From: Bordetella genomosp. 9
GTDB taxonomy: Bacteria > Pseudomonadota > Gammaproteobacteria > Burkholderiales > Burkholderiaceae_B
DNA: 64,000 nt
NCBI RefSeq assembly: GCF_002261425.1
Contig: NZ_NEVJ01000003.1
Span: forward strand, 1,240,001-1,304,000
Reading direction: 5' to 3'
Shown: in pieces, positions 21,102 through 31,286 of the stretch
Layout: the number at the start of each line of letters is the position of its first letter
Numbering within the stretch: position 1 is the first letter of the stretch
The notes under the pieces: generated by a model
Told to the model about the DNA's origin: nothing
The model's database searches: none
What the model saw: only the letters and a program-made list of their open reading frames with translations
Position numbers and translations under genes: made by a program

Positions 21102-22306
21102 GCCGCATAGCGGCGGAGTCGGTCGGCGAACTGCTCCAGCCCTTCAATTCCGCTCTGCTGCGCGCGCTGGCACCAGGCCTGCAGGTGATGCAACAGCTGT
21201 TCGCTGCTGGCGCTGGAGCTTTCCCACAAGCGGCCCAGTTCGCGGCGCATCTGCACCAGCGTGGACAGCGACTGGCTGCCGGCGATGGCCTGATCCACCT
21301 GCGCGACCTGTTCCGGCTGCAAGGCGTCTTCCGAGCGGTGCAGCCAGCGGCGGACGCGACGCAGCGTGGTCCAGCGGCATTCGGCGCTGTCGGGCGAACG
21401 CGACGTCTTGAGCTTGGCCAGCTCCTGGCGCGCGGCGCTCTTGATGATGTCGCCGTAGCGCGCCATGACTTCGTAGCGGTGCGTGATCACGCCCTGCAGC
21501 GTGCCGAGATCCACCATCGGCTTGTCGGATTCCAGCTTGAGCTTGGGAGCGACCTTCTTGACCTTGGCCAATCCGACGAACTGCAGGATGCGGATATAGC
21601 CCCAGCCGATGTCGAACTCGTACCACTTGGCCGAAAACTTGGCGGACGTACCGTAGGCGTGGTGATTGTTGTGCAGTTCTTCACCACCGATGACGATGCC
21701 CCAGGGGAAGACATTCGTGCTGGTGTCCGGGCTGGCATAGTTGCGATAGCCCCAGTAGTGGCCGATACCGTTGACGACGCCCGCGGCCCAGAAGGGAATC
21801 CAGGCCATCTGCACCGCCCAGACGGTCACGCCGACGGCGCCGAACATGGCGATGTCCAGGGCCAGCATGATCATCACACCCAGCAGGCTGTGGCGCGAAT
21901 AGACGTTGCGTTCGAGCCAGTCGTCCGGCGTGCCGTGGCCGAACTTGGCCATGGTCTCGGCGTTGGTGGCTTCTTCGCGATACAGCTCGGCGCCGCGGAA
22001 CAATACTTTCCAGATGCCGAACAGCATGGGCGAATGCGGATCGCCTTCGCGCTCGCACTTCGCGTGATGCTTGCGATGGATGGCGACCCATTCCTTGGTC
22101 ACCATGCCGGTGGTCATCCACAACCAGAAGCGGAAGAAATGCATGACCGCCGGATGCAGGTCCAGCCCGCGGTGGGCCTGGCTACGGTGCAGGAAAACCG
22201 TGACTGCTACGATAGTGACGTGCGTGGCCACCAGCGTGAATACAACGATCTGCCACCACGAAGCTTGCAGGAAACCGCCTGCGGCGAAGGAGAGAAGGTG
22301 ATCCAT
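21098..22306 (-). CDS. Membrane fatty-acid (acyl-CoA/acyl-lipid) desaturase
   Basis: Integral-membrane di-iron desaturase that should put a double bond into long acyl chains, most likely the delta-9 type. It is 402 aa. Three histidine boxes are intact: HRSQAH (40-45), HRKHH (77-81) and HNNHH (212-216), with hydrophobic segments at about 15-40, 55-72 and 140-185. The C-terminal 130 residues are soluble and helical, which is longer than the minimal family core. Its stop overlaps the uvrD start by 4 bases, so the two are probably one transcript, an odd pairing of membrane-lipid and repair functions. Substrate position is inferred from the family only. Confidence 0.9.
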   Translation of the reverse strand: MDHLLSFAAGGFLQASWWQIVVFTLVATHVTIVAVTVFLHRSQAHRGLDLHPAVMHFFRFWLWMTTGMVTKEWVAIHRKHHAKCEREGDPHSPMLFGIWKVLFRGAELYREEATNAETMAKFGHGTPDDWLERNVYSRHSLLGVMIMLALDIAMFGAVGVTVWAVQMAWIPFWAAGVVNGIGHYWGYRNYASPDTSTNVFPWGIVIGGEELHNNHHAYGTSAKFSAKWYEFDIGWGYIRILQFVGLAKVKKVAPKLKLESDKPMVDLGTLQGVITHRYEVMARYGDIIKSAARQELAKLKTSRSPDSAECRWTTLRRVRRWLHRSEDALQPEQVAQVDQAIAGSQSLSTLVQMRRELGRLWESSSASSEQLLHHLQAWCQRAQQSGIEGLEQFADRLRRYAA

Positions 22307-22537
22307 ATGGGTCGTAAATACCTCGGGTTAAAGCTACACAGCGAGTTTAGCGTACCTTTCGCCCTTATGACAGCATGCTGATTTGACCAAACACACTTGA
22401 AATTCTTGCAAAGTTGTTGTTTCCACCCATCTTCTGTGCTCATCTTGACCGCTTTTTCAACGACCAGCCCCGCTCGCGGCCTCTGGCGCACCGGGATTGC
22501 CGCCCTGGACGCCGGGCGGCGATGCCTGGGCGCGGGC

Positions 22538-22966
22538 GTGCGGGCGCGCCAGGCGCGTTACTTTTCCGCCACATCCCTTGCTCTACTGTGTTGCCTGCCT
22601 GGCCTGCTCCGCGCCGAAGACAGCCAGCGCGGCGGCTGGACGGTCGGCGCCGGCAGCACCACGGTCCTGGCGGAATACTATGAAATCCAGGCGTCGGACT
22701 GCCGCGCCCTGCGTGCGCCGCCGGTGGTGGTCAAGACGCGCCCCACGCAGGGCAAGCTGGTCATCAATACGACGACCGGCCAGGCCGACAAGCCGGCCAA
22801 GTGCCGGAATGTCCAGGTACCGGTGACCCGCGTGCTCTACCATGCGGACTCGCGGCCAGGGCGCGACGCCGTGGGCTGGGAGATATTCTTCCAGTCCCGC
22901 GAGCTGGGCACCCGGTCGGTCCAGGGGACCGTGACGGTTACGGCGCGTCAGCCGCCCGGTCGTTGA
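22538..22966 (+). CDS. Small exported protein of unknown function
   Basis: I do not recognise a family. With the GTG start at 22538 the product is 142 aa and opens with a credible signal peptide (ATSLALLCCLPGLLRA, cleavage before EDSQ). The mature part of about 115 aa looks beta-rich and has a cysteine pair (SDCRA and AKCRN) that could form a disulphide in the periplasm. The frame is open back to a TTG at 22397, but codons before about 22480 lack the GC-rich third positions of the rest, so I reject that start. The last 29 bases overlap the 3' end of the rRNA methyltransferase gene on the other strand. The 231 bases before it separate it from the desaturase and show no clear promoter. Confidence 0.55.
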   Translation: MRARQARYFSATSLALLCCLPGLLRAEDSQRGGWTVGAGSTTVLAEYYEIQASDCRALRAPPVVVKTRPTQGKLVINTTTGQADKPAKCRNVQVPVTRVLYHADSRPGRDAVGWEIFFQSRELGTRSVQGTVTVTARQPPGR

Positions 22967-24464
22967 CGGCGGACTGCCCGGCTTCGGGTTCCAGGTCCAC
23001 CTCGACCGGATCGGCCACCGGATCGGCCGCCGGATCAGCCGCGAGGGCACCGGCGCCGTCGGGCTCCGCCGTTGGCGCGTCAGCGGTGGTATCCACCCCG
23101 GCTGCGGCGCCGGCTTGCGCGGCGGCGGCAGGCCCCTTCCGGCGCTCGAAGACCGCGGCGAAAAACCCGTCCGTGCCGTGCACGTCCGGCCGCAGCTGCA
23201 TATAGGGTCCCTTCAGGTCCAGGCCTTCGCAGCGCGCATTGATCAAGGCGGCGGCGTCCAGTTGCTCGAATTCCGGATGGGTCGCCAGGAAGACTTCGGC
23301 CTGCGCCTCGTTTTCTTCCGGCAGCAGGCTGCAGGTGGCATACACCAGCCGTCCGCCCGGCGCGACGCAGCGGGCCGCCGCGTTCAGGATGCGCGCCTGC
23401 AGCAGGCCCAGCTCCTGCAGCGCCTCGGGATGCTGGCGCCATTTCAGGTCGGGATTGCGCCGCAGGGTGCCGATGCCGCTGCATGGCGCGTCCACCAGGA
23501 CGCGCTGGGCCTTGCCAGCCAGGCGTTTGACGCGGGTATCGTTTTCGCTGTCGATGACGACCGGCACCACGTTGGACAGGCCGCTGCGGGCGAAGCGCGG
23601 CTTGGCGCGCGCCAGGCGCGCCGCCGACACGTCGAAGGCGTACAGGCGGCCCGTCGATCGCATCAGCGCGCCCAGCAGCAGGGTCTTGCCCCCTGCCCCG
23701 GCGCAGAAGTCGATGATCATCTCGCCGCGGCGCGGCGCCACGAGCAGCGCCAGCAGCTGGCTGCCTTCGTCCTGGACTTCGATGTCGCCCGCCTCGAACT
23801 GCGGCCAGCGGTTCACTGGCGGACGCCCCTGCAGCCTGATGCCCCAGGGAGAAAACGGCATGGCGCGGGGCTGATAACGCGCGGCGGGGCCGTCGTTCAG
23901 GCTGCGCAGGACGGCATCCCGGTCGGCCTTCAAGGGGTTCACGCGGAGGTCCAGCGGCGCCGGGCGGTTCAAGGCATCGGCCAGCGCGTCGGCATTCTCG
24001 TAGGCGCCCAGGCGCTCGTCGAGCCAGTCGGGCAGGCTCGCGCGGACCGCGCGCGGCAGGGTCGCCGGGTCGATCCGCAGCACATGATCGAGCCAGTCGT
24101 TTTCTTCCGGCGCCAGCGCTTCGCGCAGGGGTTCGCGTCCCAGCGTGGCCGCCAGGCCCAGTATCGCCAGGCGCCGCGCGGCGGCGCCCACGCCGGTCTC
24201 GGCCAGCCGGCGATAGCGCCGCAGATTGCGCAGCACGTCGTAGGCGGCCTCGGACACTTCCGCCCGGTCGCGGCCGCCCAGGGCGGGGTGAGCCCGCAGC
24301 CAATGCGTCAGCACGCCATCCGCGGGGTGCGCCCACTGCAGCATTTCGCCAAGCACCTGCTGCACCTGGCCCAGGCGGACGGCGGCGAACGATGGGCGCG
24401 GGCGATCCGCCCCACCGGCACGCTGCGCTGGGGATTTCGCGCCTGCGCGCTGCGGTTTCTTCAT
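22938..24464 (-). CDS. RsmB/NOP-family RNA (cytosine-C5) methyltransferase
   Basis: SAM-dependent m5C methyltransferase, probably acting on rRNA. It is 508 aa. The SAM site DFCAGAGGKT, the two family cysteines in DAPCSGIGT and YATCSLLPEEN, and an N-terminal NusB-like helical region are all present. The start at 24464 follows AGGGAAA; longer frames upstream run antisense of purN. After the catalytic fold ends at FFAAVFERRKG there is an Ala/Asp/Pro-rich tail of about 60 residues containing short ADP-type repeats. That tail is not part of the usual domain, and its 3' end overlaps the exported-protein gene. The gene lies 43 bases after purN. Confidence 0.88.
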   Translation of the reverse strand: MKKPQRAGAKSPAQRAGGADRPRPSFAAVRLGQVQQVLGEMLQWAHPADGVLTHWLRAHPALGGRDRAEVSEAAYDVLRNLRRYRRLAETGVGAAARRLAILGLAATLGREPLREALAPEENDWLDHVLRIDPATLPRAVRASLPDWLDERLGAYENADALADALNRPAPLDLRVNPLKADRDAVLRSLNDGPAARYQPRAMPFSPWGIRLQGRPPVNRWPQFEAGDIEVQDEGSQLLALLVAPRRGEMIIDFCAGAGGKTLLLGALMRSTGRLYAFDVSAARLARAKPRFARSGLSNVVPVVIDSENDTRVKRLAGKAQRVLVDAPCSGIGTLRRNPDLKWRQHPEALQELGLLQARILNAAARCVAPGGRLVYATCSLLPEENEAQAEVFLATHPEFEQLDAAALINARCEGLDLKGPYMQLRPDVHGTDGFFAAVFERRKGPAAAAQAGAAAGVDTTADAPTAEPDGAGALAADPAADPVADPVEVDLEPEAGQSAVNDRAADAP

Positions 24465-24507
24465 GTTGTTTCCCTGGCGGGCCCTGGGCCCGTCGATAAA
24501 AGTTGCT

Positions 24508-25185
24508 TCAATTCGCCGGCGCGTCGCCAGCCGTCCACATGTAAAGGCGCGGCGAGTCGCCCCGCACGACCACGCGATGATCCGCCGTCTGGCTGACGCG
24601 GCCTTCCGCCAGCCAGCGCACGGCGGCGGGGAACACCCGATGTTCCATGGCCAGCACGCGTTCGGCCAGGCTTTCCGGGGTGTCCCCGCTGAGCACCGGC
24701 ACGCAGGCCTGCGCGATGATGGGGCCGTGGTCCAGCAGCGGCGTGACGAAGTGCACCGTGCAGCCATGCACCTGCACCCCGGTGGCCAGCGCCTGCCCGT
24801 GGGTATGCAGTCCGGGAAACGCCGGCAGCAGCGAAGGATGGATATTGACCAGCCGATCCGCGTAGCGATTGACGAAGCCCGGCGTCAGCACCCGCATGAA
24901 ACCGGCAAGAATCACATAGTCGGGCCGATGCCGGTCGATCTCTTCCGCCAGCGCGGCGTCGAAGGCTTCGCGGCCGGCGTAGTCGCGATGGTAAACCGAG
25001 GCGACCGGGATGCCGGCCTCGCCGGCCCAGCGCAGGCCGTCCGCGTCGGGCCGGCTGGCGATGACCGCGACGATGTCCGCCGGCCAGTTTTCCTGGCGGC
25101 AGGCCTGGACCAGGGCTTGCATATTGCTGCCGCGACCCGAAATGAGTATGACGAGCCGCCGCCGGCCCGGAGATGAAGCTGCCAA
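24508..25185 (-). CDS. purN: Phosphoribosylglycinamide formyltransferase
   Basis: Third step of purine synthesis: transfers a formyl group from 10-formyl-tetrahydrofolate to GAR. The 225-aa protein carries the phosphate-binding VILISGRGSNMQAL, the catalytic region NIHPSLLPAFPG with its Asn and His, and the aspartate in TPLLDHGPII. Translation appears to begin at TTG (25185); no in-frame ATG exists before the conserved RRRLVIL. It is divergent from ribF across 56 bases. A TACAAT hexamer on this strand (25227-25232) could be its -10 element. Confidence 0.95.
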   Translation of the reverse strand: MAASSPGRRRLVILISGRGSNMQALVQACRQENWPADIVAVIASRPDADGLRWAGEAGIPVASVYHRDYAGREAFDAALAEEIDRHRPDYVILAGFMRVLTPGFVNRYADRLVNIHPSLLPAFPGLHTHGQALATGVQVHGCTVHFVTPLLDHGPIIAQACVPVLSGDTPESLAERVLAMEHRVFPAAVRWLAEGRVSQTADHRVVVRGDSPRLYMWTAGDAPAN

Positions 25186-25241
25186 GATAGAGGTTCCACA
25201 GGAAAAAGAGCAAGACCGGGCAAAATTGTAAACTCTCGTCC

Positions 25242-26210
25242 GTGAAACCCGCGCTGCATATCTTCCGTTCCCTTCCGCCGCCCGGCGCCCGCCGTCCCTG
25301 CGCCCTGACCATCGGCAACTTCGACGGGGTCCACCGCGGACATCAGGCCATGCTGGCGCGCGTGCGCGCCGCCGCCCGCGCCCGCGATCTGGTGCCGGCG
25401 GTCATGACCTTCGAACCCCATCCGCGCGAGTATTTCGCCGCGCTGAACCAGCGTCCGGAACTGGCGCCGACCAGGATCACCGGCCTGCGCGACAAGCTCG
25501 ACGCGCTGGCGCGCTGCGGTATCGAGCAGGTCGTCGTCGAACGCTTCAACGCGCGGCTGGCCGATATGGCGCCCGACGCCTTCATCGAGCGCCTGCTGGT
25601 GGGCGGGCTGGGCGCGCGCTGGATCCTGGTCGGCCCCGACTTCCGCTTCGGCCGCAAGCGCAGCGGCGATATCGAATTACTGCGGCAGGCCGGCAAGGTG
25701 CATGGGTTCGAGGTCGAAACGCTGGAAGACATCACCGACGCCCACGGCCACCGCATTTCCAGTTCGGAAGTGCGCACCGCCCTGGCGGTGGGCGACCTGA
25801 CGCGCGCGCAACATCTGCTGGGCCACCCGTATCACTTGAGCGGGCACGTCGTGCACGGCCGCAAGCTCGGCCGCACGCTGGGCTATCCGACCTTGAACGT
25901 GCGCGTGACGCCGCGCTGCGCGGCCCGTTCCGGCATCTACGTGGTGCGCGTGCATGGCCTGGCCGGTTCCCCCCTGCCGGCGGTGGCCAGCCTGGGGGTC
26001 AGGCCCACCGTGGAAAACCATGGCCGCGTGCTGCTGGAAGCCCATGTGCTGGACGTCCCTGCCCTGGATGCATACGGTAAACTCGTACGGATCGAGTTCC
26101 TGCAACAGCTGCGGGACGAAGAAAAGTTCCCCGACCTCCCCACCCTGACAGCCGCCATCGCCGAAGACGCGCGAAACGCGCGCGCCTATTTTGCCGTTCA
26201 TGGACTATAA
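25242..26210 (+). CDS. ribF: Bifunctional riboflavin kinase / FAD synthetase
   Basis: Makes FMN from riboflavin and then FAD from FMN. It is 322 aa. The N-terminal nucleotidyltransferase has [10 protein letters not shown] (25-34), and the C-terminal kinase domain has [15 protein letters not shown] near 205. The start is GTG at 25242, with no strong Shine-Dalgarno sequence. The stop overlaps the ileS start by 11 bases, and ribF-ileS-lspA is the usual order in proteobacteria. Confidence 0.96.
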   Translation: MKPALHIFRSLPPPGARRPCALTIGNFDGVHRGHQAMLARVRAAARARDLVPAVMTFEPHPREYFAALNQRPELAPTRITGLRDKLDALARCGIEQVVVERFNARLADMAPDAFIERLLVGGLGARWILVGPDFRFGRKRSGDIELLRQAGKVHGFEVETLEDITDAHGHRISSSEVRTALAVGDLTRAQHLLGHPYHLSGHVVHGRKLGRTLGYPTLNVRVTPRCAARSGIYVVRVHGLAGSPLPAVASLGVRPTVENHGRVLLEAHVLDVPALDAYGKLVRIEFLQQLRDEEKFPDLPTLTAAIAEDARNARAYFAVHGL

Positions 26211-29061
26211 AAAGACGCTCAACCTGCCCGACACCTCCTTTCCGATGCGGGGCGACCTTGCGAAGCGCGAGCCCGCCTGGGTTGCCGAATGGGAGGAAAA
26301 CCACGTCTATCAGGCCATCCGCGCCGCCAGCAAGGGCCGGCCGCGCTTCGTGCTGCATGACGGGCCGCCCTATGCGAACGGCGACATCCACATCGGCCAC
26401 GCGGTCAACAAGATCCTGAAGGACATGATCCTGAAGAGCCGCAACATGGCCGGCTACGACGCGCACTATGTGCCGGGTTGGGACTGCCACGGCATGCCGA
26501 TCGAAATCCAGATCGAAAAGAAATACGGCAAGAACCTGCCCGTGGCGGAAATGCAGTCCAAGGCGCGCGCCTACGCCCTCGAACAGATCGAGCGGCAGAA
26601 AAAGGACTTCAAGCGGCTGGGCGTGCTGGGCCAGTGGGACCGTCCCTACATGACCATGGCCTACCGCAACGAGGCCAACGAGATCCGCGCCCTGGCGCGC
26701 ATCATGGAAAAAGGCTATGTGTTCCGCGGCCTGAAGCCGGTGAACTGGTGCTTCGACTGCGGCTCGGCGCTGGCCGAGGCGGAAGTCGAATACGCCGATC
26801 GCGTCGACCCGGCGGTGGACGTGGCCTTCCCCTTCGCCGACAAGGCCGGCCTGGCCCGCGCCTTCGGCCTGCCGTCGGTGGACGACGGCGCCATCGTGAT
26901 CTGGACGACGACGCCCTGGACCATCCCGTCGAACCAGGCACTGAACCTGCATCCCGAGATCGAATACGCGCTGGTGCGGCTGTCCGCGCCCCGGGCCACC
27001 GGCTCGCTGCTGCTACTGGCGACCGAACGGGTCGAAGCCTGCCTCAAGCACTGGGAGCTGGAAGGCGAGATCATCGCCACCACGCGGGGCGAAGCCCTGG
27101 CCGGCTTGAACTTCCATCATCCCCTGGCACGCATGGACGCGGGCTACGACCGCCTGTCGCCCATCTACCTGGGCGACTACGTCACGCTGGATACCGGCAC
27201 CGGCGTCGTGCACTCCGCGCCCGCCTACGGCATCGAGGACTTCGTCTCCTGCAAGGCGCATGGCATGACCGACGACGCCATGCTCAGCCCGGTCATGGGC
27301 GATGGCCGCTACGCGTCCAGCCTGCCGCTGTTCGGCGGGCTCAGCATCTGGGACGCCAATCCCAAGATCATCGAAGCCCTGCGCGAAGCCGGCACGCTGC
27401 TGCACAGCGAAAAGCACAAGCACAGCTACATGCATTGCTGGCGCCACAAGACGCCCATCATCTATCGCGCCACCAACCAGTGGTTCGCCGGCATGGACAT
27501 CACGCCGCGCGAAGGCGGCCCCACCCTGCGCGAATCCGCGCTGGCCGGCGTCGACGCCACGCGCTTCTATCCCGCCTGGGGGCGCGCCCGCCTGCACGCG
27601 ATGATCGCCAACCGGCCGGACTGGACCTTGTCGCGCCAGCGCCAATGGGGCGTGCCGATGGCGTTCTTCGTGCACAAGGAAACCGGCCAGCTGCACCCGC
27701 GCACGGTGGAACTGCTCGAAGAAGTCGCACGCCGCGTCGAACAGGGCGGCATCGAAACCTGGCAGTCGCTCGATCCTCGCGAACTGCTGGGCGACGAGGC
27801 GGACCTTTACGAAAAAAGCCGCGACACCCTGGACGTGTGGTTCGATTCCGGCACCACGCACTTCACCGTGCTGGGCGGCAAGGACGCCACGCAATCCGGA
27901 TCGCACGGCGAAGAACTGGCGTGGCCGGCCGACCTCTACCTGGAAGGCTCGGACCAGCATCGCGGCTGGTTCCACTCTTCGCTGCTGACCGGCTGCATGC
28001 TGTATGGCCGGCCGCCCTACAACGCGCTGCTCACGCACGGTTTCGTGGTCGATGGCCAGGGCCGCAAGATGAGCAAGTCGGTGGGCAACGTGATCGCCCC
28101 GCAGAAAGTGTCGGATTCCCTCGGCGCCGAAATCCTGCGCCTTTGGGTGGCATCGACCGACTACTCGGGCGAGCTGTCGATTTCCGATGAAATCCTCAAG
28201 CGGGTGGTCGAGAGCTACCGGCGTATCCGCAATACGCTGCGCTTCCTGTTGGCCAACTTGGCCGACTTCGATGCGGTGTCCATGACGGTGCCCTATGCGC
28301 AACGCCTGGAAATCGACCGCTACGCGCTGGCGATGACGGCGCGCATGCAGCAGGAAGTGCTCGACTGCTACGAGAAATACGACTTCCACCCCGCGGTTTC
28401 GCGGCTGCAGAACTTCTGCTCGGAAGATCTGGGCGCCTTCTATCTGGACGTGCTGAAGGACCGCCTGTACACCACCGGCGCCACCAGCCTGGCGCGCCGG
28501 TCGGCGCAGAGCACCTTGCTGGAGATCACCCAGACCCTGGTGAAGCTGATGGCCCCGGTGCTGTCCTTCACCGCCGAAGAAGCCTGGAAGGAACTGACCG
28601 CCAGCGCGCTCAAGCATCAGGCCGACGTGTCGCGTGCCACGGTCTTCGCGGAAGTGTTCCAGTCCCTGCCGCCGCTGGCGGAAGGCGACGCGCTGCCGGC
28701 AAAATGGGACCGCCTGCGTACGATCCGCGCGGAAGTCATGCGCAAGCTGGAAGAAGTGCGCAGCGGGGGCGGCATCGGTTCCTCGCTGCAGGCGGAAATC
28801 GACATTACCGCTTCCGGCGACGACCTGGCCGCGCTGCAAAGCCTGGGCGACGACCTGCGCTTCGTCCTGATCGTGTCGCGCGCCACCGTGCACGCGGGCA
28901 CGGGCGAGCTGAAGATCGCCATCGTGCCGTCCTCCCACAGGAAATGCGAGCGCTGCTGGCATTGGCGCGCCGACGTCGGCGCGGATCCGGAACATCCGGA
29001 AATCTGCGGACGCTGCGTGAGCAACCTGTTCGGCTCCGGCGAGGCACGCGACCATGCTTGA
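26200..29061 (+). CDS. ileS: Isoleucyl-tRNA synthetase
   Basis: Class I synthetase that charges tRNA-Ile and edits misactivated valine. It is 953 aa. HIGH is at residues 64-67 and KMSKS at 623-627, the CP1 editing domain lies between, and a C-terminal zinc site has two CXXC pairs (CERC and CGRC). The ATG at 26200 ([10 protein letters not shown]) matches the family start, and a near-cognate start three codons earlier is less likely. It overlaps ribF by 11 bases and lspA by 8. Confidence 0.98.
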   Translation: MDYKKTLNLPDTSFPMRGDLAKREPAWVAEWEENHVYQAIRAASKGRPRFVLHDGPPYANGDIHIGHAVNKILKDMILKSRNMAGYDAHYVPGWDCHGMPIEIQIEKKYGKNLPVAEMQSKARAYALEQIERQKKDFKRLGVLGQWDRPYMTMAYRNEANEIRALARIMEKGYVFRGLKPVNWCFDCGSALAEAEVEYADRVDPAVDVAFPFADKAGLARAFGLPSVDDGAIVIWTTTPWTIPSNQALNLHPEIEYALVRLSAPRATGSLLLLATERVEACLKHWELEGEIIATTRGEALAGLNFHHPLARMDAGYDRLSPIYLGDYVTLDTGTGVVHSAPAYGIEDFVSCKAHGMTDDAMLSPVMGDGRYASSLPLFGGLSIWDANPKIIEALREAGTLLHSEKHKHSYMHCWRHKTPIIYRATNQWFAGMDITPREGGPTLRESALAGVDATRFYPAWGRARLHAMIANRPDWTLSRQRQWGVPMAFFVHKETGQLHPRTVELLEEVARRVEQGGIETWQSLDPRELLGDEADLYEKSRDTLDVWFDSGTTHFTVLGGKDATQSGSHGEELAWPADLYLEGSDQHRGWFHSSLLTGCMLYGRPPYNALLTHGFVVDGQGRKMSKSVGNVIAPQKVSDSLGAEILRLWVASTDYSGELSISDEILKRVVESYRRIRNTLRFLLANLADFDAVSMTVPYAQRLEIDRYALAMTARMQQEVLDCYEKYDFHPAVSRLQNFCSEDLGAFYLDVLKDRLYTTGATSLARRSAQSTLLEITQTLVKLMAPVLSFTAEEAWKELTASALKHQADVSRATVFAEVFQSLPPLAEGDALPAKWDRLRTIRAEVMRKLEEVRSGGGIGSSLQAEIDITASGDDLAALQSLGDDLRFVLIVSRATVHAGTGELKIAIVPSSHRKCERCWHWRADVGADPEHPEICGRCVSNLFGSGEARDHA

Positions 29062-29596
29062 CGCCGGCAATCGCGTGGCGGCGGCGCCCGCGGCGCAACC
29101 CGCCCGGGGCCGCGGAGTGGCGTTCTGGCTGGTGCTGGCCGCCGTCATCGTGGTCCTGGACCAGGCGGCCAAGCTGTATTTCAATACCGGCTACGCGTAC
29201 GGGCAGCGCGTCAACATATTGCCCGTGTTCGACTTCACGCTGGTGTACAACCGCGGCGCCGCCTTCAGCTTCCTGGCGACGGAAGCCGGCTGGCAACGCT
29301 GGTTCTTCACCGTGCTGGGCGTGGGTGCGGCCGTCGTCATCACCTGGATCCTGGCGCGCCAGGGCCGCCGGGCCCAACCCCGCTTCGCGCTGGCGCTGGC
29401 CATGATCATGGGCGGCGCGATCGGCAACGTCATCGACCGGGTCGCCTACGGACACGTGGTCGATTTCCTGCTGTTCTACTGGAAGGATTGGTACTACCCG
29501 GCCTTCAACCTGGCCGACGTCGCCATCACCTGCGGCGCCATCCTGCTGGTCCTGGACGAGCTGCTGCGGATGCGCAAACCCGGCAGCCCCGGGTAA
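29054..29596 (+). CDS. lspA: Lipoprotein signal peptidase (SPase II)
   Basis: Inner-membrane aspartyl protease that removes lipoprotein signal peptides after lipidation. It is 180 aa with four membrane segments, and catalytic aspartates Asp137 (GHVVDF) and Asp155 (FNLAD) are in place. About 20 extra N-terminal residues precede the first membrane helix. Clients in this window would include PqiC. It overlaps ileS by 8 bases. Confidence 0.97.
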   Translation: MLDAGNRVAAAPAAQPARGRGVAFWLVLAAVIVVLDQAAKLYFNTGYAYGQRVNILPVFDFTLVYNRGAAFSFLATEAGWQRWFFTVLGVGAAVVITWILARQGRRAQPRFALALAMIMGGAIGNVIDRVAYGHVVDFLLFYWKDWYYPAFNLADVAITCGAILLVLDELLRMRKPGSPG

Positions 29597-29747
29597 GGCC
29601 GCCCCCGCGCCGGCGGGCGAACGATTTGGTAGCTGCGCCGGTTTCCGGTTTATCCTCGGGTGCTTGATAGCCCCATCCAATGTCGTCCGCGGCGAGGACG
29701 CCCTCACGAGCCGTCCCTGGGCCGCGCTGCCTACTCAAGGAACTTGC

Positions 29748-31193
29748 ATGAGCATTCCCAATTATCCTCATACCCAGCTTCTGATTAACGGCGAATGGTG
29801 CGATGCCGCCGATGGCAAGACGCTGGATGTGGTCAACCCGGCGACCGGTCAGCCTATCGGCAAGGTCGCCCATGCCGGGCGCGCCGACATGGACCGGGCC
29901 CTGGAAGCGGCTCAACGCGGATTCGAAGCCTGGCGCAAGGTCCCTGCCCAGGAACGGGCCGCCATCATGCGCAAGGCAGCCGCCATCGTGCGCCAGCGCG
30001 CCGAGGACATCGCCCGCGTGATGACGATGGAGCAAGGCAAACCTTACGCCGAGTCGCGTATCGAAATGCTGGCGGCTTCCGACATCATCGAATGGTTCGC
30101 CGACGAAGGCCGGCGCGTCTACGGCCGCATCGTGCCATCGCGCAATCTGGCGCAGCAATCGTTGGTGCACAAGGAGCCGATCGGCCCGGTCGCCGCCTTC
30201 ACGCCGTGGAACTTCCCCGTCAACCAGGTGGTTCGCAAGCTCAGCGCAGCGCTCGCGTGCGGGTGCTCCATCATAGTCAAAGCGCCGGAAGAAACTCCCG
30301 CGTCGCCCGCCGCGCTGCTGCGCGCCTTCGTCGAAGCCGGCGTGCCCGCTGGCGCAGTCGGCTTGTTGTACGGCAACCCAGCCGAGATCTCCAGCTACCT
30401 GATACCTCACCCCGTCATCCGCAAGGTGACGTTCACTGGCTCCACGCCGGTGGGCAAGCAACTGGCGGCGATGGCCGGCCAGCACATGAAGCGGGCCACC
30501 ATGGAACTGGGCGGCCATGCGCCCGTGATCGTCGCGGAAGATGCGGACATCGAACTGGCCGTCAAGGCCTCCGGCAGCGCCAAGTTCCGTAACGCCGGCC
30601 AGGTCTGCATTTCGCCCACACGCTTCCTGGTCCACAACAGCATCAAAGAGGCATTCACCAGCGCACTGGTCAAGCATGCCGAAAGCCTGAAGGTCGGCGA
30701 CGGCCTGACCGAAGGCACCACGCTAGGTCCGCTGGCCAATAGCCGCCGCCTGGAAGCCATGGCGAAAATCCTCGAGAACGCACGTGCGACCGGCGCCAAG
30801 GTCGCCACGGGCGGCGAGCGCATCGGGTCCGCGGGCAATTTCTTCGCCCCGACCGTGCTGACCAACGTGCCCCTTGAAGCCGACGTCTTCAATAACGAGC
30901 CGTTCGGCCCGATTGCCGCAATCCGCGGCTTCGATTCGCTCGAAGATGCGATCCAGGAAGCGAATCGCCTGCCTTACGGCTTGGCGGGCTACGCCTATAC
31001 CCGCTCGCTGCGCAACCAGCATCTGCTCTCGCACGGTGTGGAAGTGGGCATGCTGTGGATCAACCAGCCGGCCACGCCGACGGCGGAGCTGCCGTTCGGC
31101 GGTGTAAAGGATTCGGGCTATGGCTCGGAAGGCGGTCCGGAAGCGATGGAAGCGTATCTGGTGACGAAGACCGTCGTGACAACGATGGTCTGA
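29748..31193 (+). CDS. NAD(P)-dependent aldehyde dehydrogenase, succinate-semialdehyde type
   Basis: Oxidises an aldehyde to the acid. The closest family pattern is GabD-like succinate-semialdehyde dehydrogenase, but substrate cannot be fixed from sequence. It is 481 aa, with the active-site base Glu253 (MELGGHAP) and nucleophile Cys287 ([10 protein letters not shown]), the cofactor motif FTGSTPVG and the oxyanion motif TPWNFP. CAAGGAA lies just ahead of the ATG at 29748. It stands between lspA and coaBC with gaps of 151 and 93 bases, so it probably has its own promoter. A strong hairpin follows. Confidence 0.87.
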   Translation: MSIPNYPHTQLLINGEWCDAADGKTLDVVNPATGQPIGKVAHAGRADMDRALEAAQRGFEAWRKVPAQERAAIMRKAAAIVRQRAEDIARVMTMEQGKPYAESRIEMLAASDIIEWFADEGRRVYGRIVPSRNLAQQSLVHKEPIGPVAAFTPWNFPVNQVVRKLSAALACGCSIIVKAPEETPASPAALLRAFVEAGVPAGAVGLLYGNPAEISSYLIPHPVIRKVTFTGSTPVGKQLAAMAGQHMKRATMELGGHAPVIVAEDADIELAVKASGSAKFRNAGQVCISPTRFLVHNSIKEAFTSALVKHAESLKVGDGLTEGTTLGPLANSRRLEAMAKILENARATGAKVATGGERIGSAGNFFAPTVLTNVPLEADVFNNEPFGPIAAIRGFDSLEDAIQEANRLPYGLAGYAYTRSLRNQHLLSHGVEVGMLWINQPATPTAELPFGGVKDSGYGSEGGPEAMEAYLVTKTVVTTMV

Positions 31194-31198
31194 ACGCG

Positions 31199-31231
31199 CG
31201 CCAGGCGGGGCATCTTTGCCCCCGCCTGGCG
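31199..31231 (+). terminator. Hairpin after the aldehyde dehydrogenase gene
   Basis: A perfect 12-bp GC-rich stem, 31199-31210 with 31220-31231, begins 5 bases after the stop. No T-tract follows, so it may protect the mRNA end or need Rho and not act as a simple intrinsic terminator. Confidence 0.5.
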
Positions 31232-31286
31232 TCAACAGGCCATGGTCGCGCATAATAGGCCGGTCTTTCCCAACCGCGGTTTCTCC

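Noticed and set aside
22397..22537. Longer form of the small exported protein starting with TTG at 22397
   Set aside because: The extra 47 residues have AT-rich third positions and no signal features; the GTG at 22538 places a normal signal peptide at the N-terminus.
23009..23045. Regulatory or iteron-like repeat of about 12 bases
   Set aside because: It lies inside the methyltransferase reading frame and simply encodes its Ala/Asp/Pro-rich tail.
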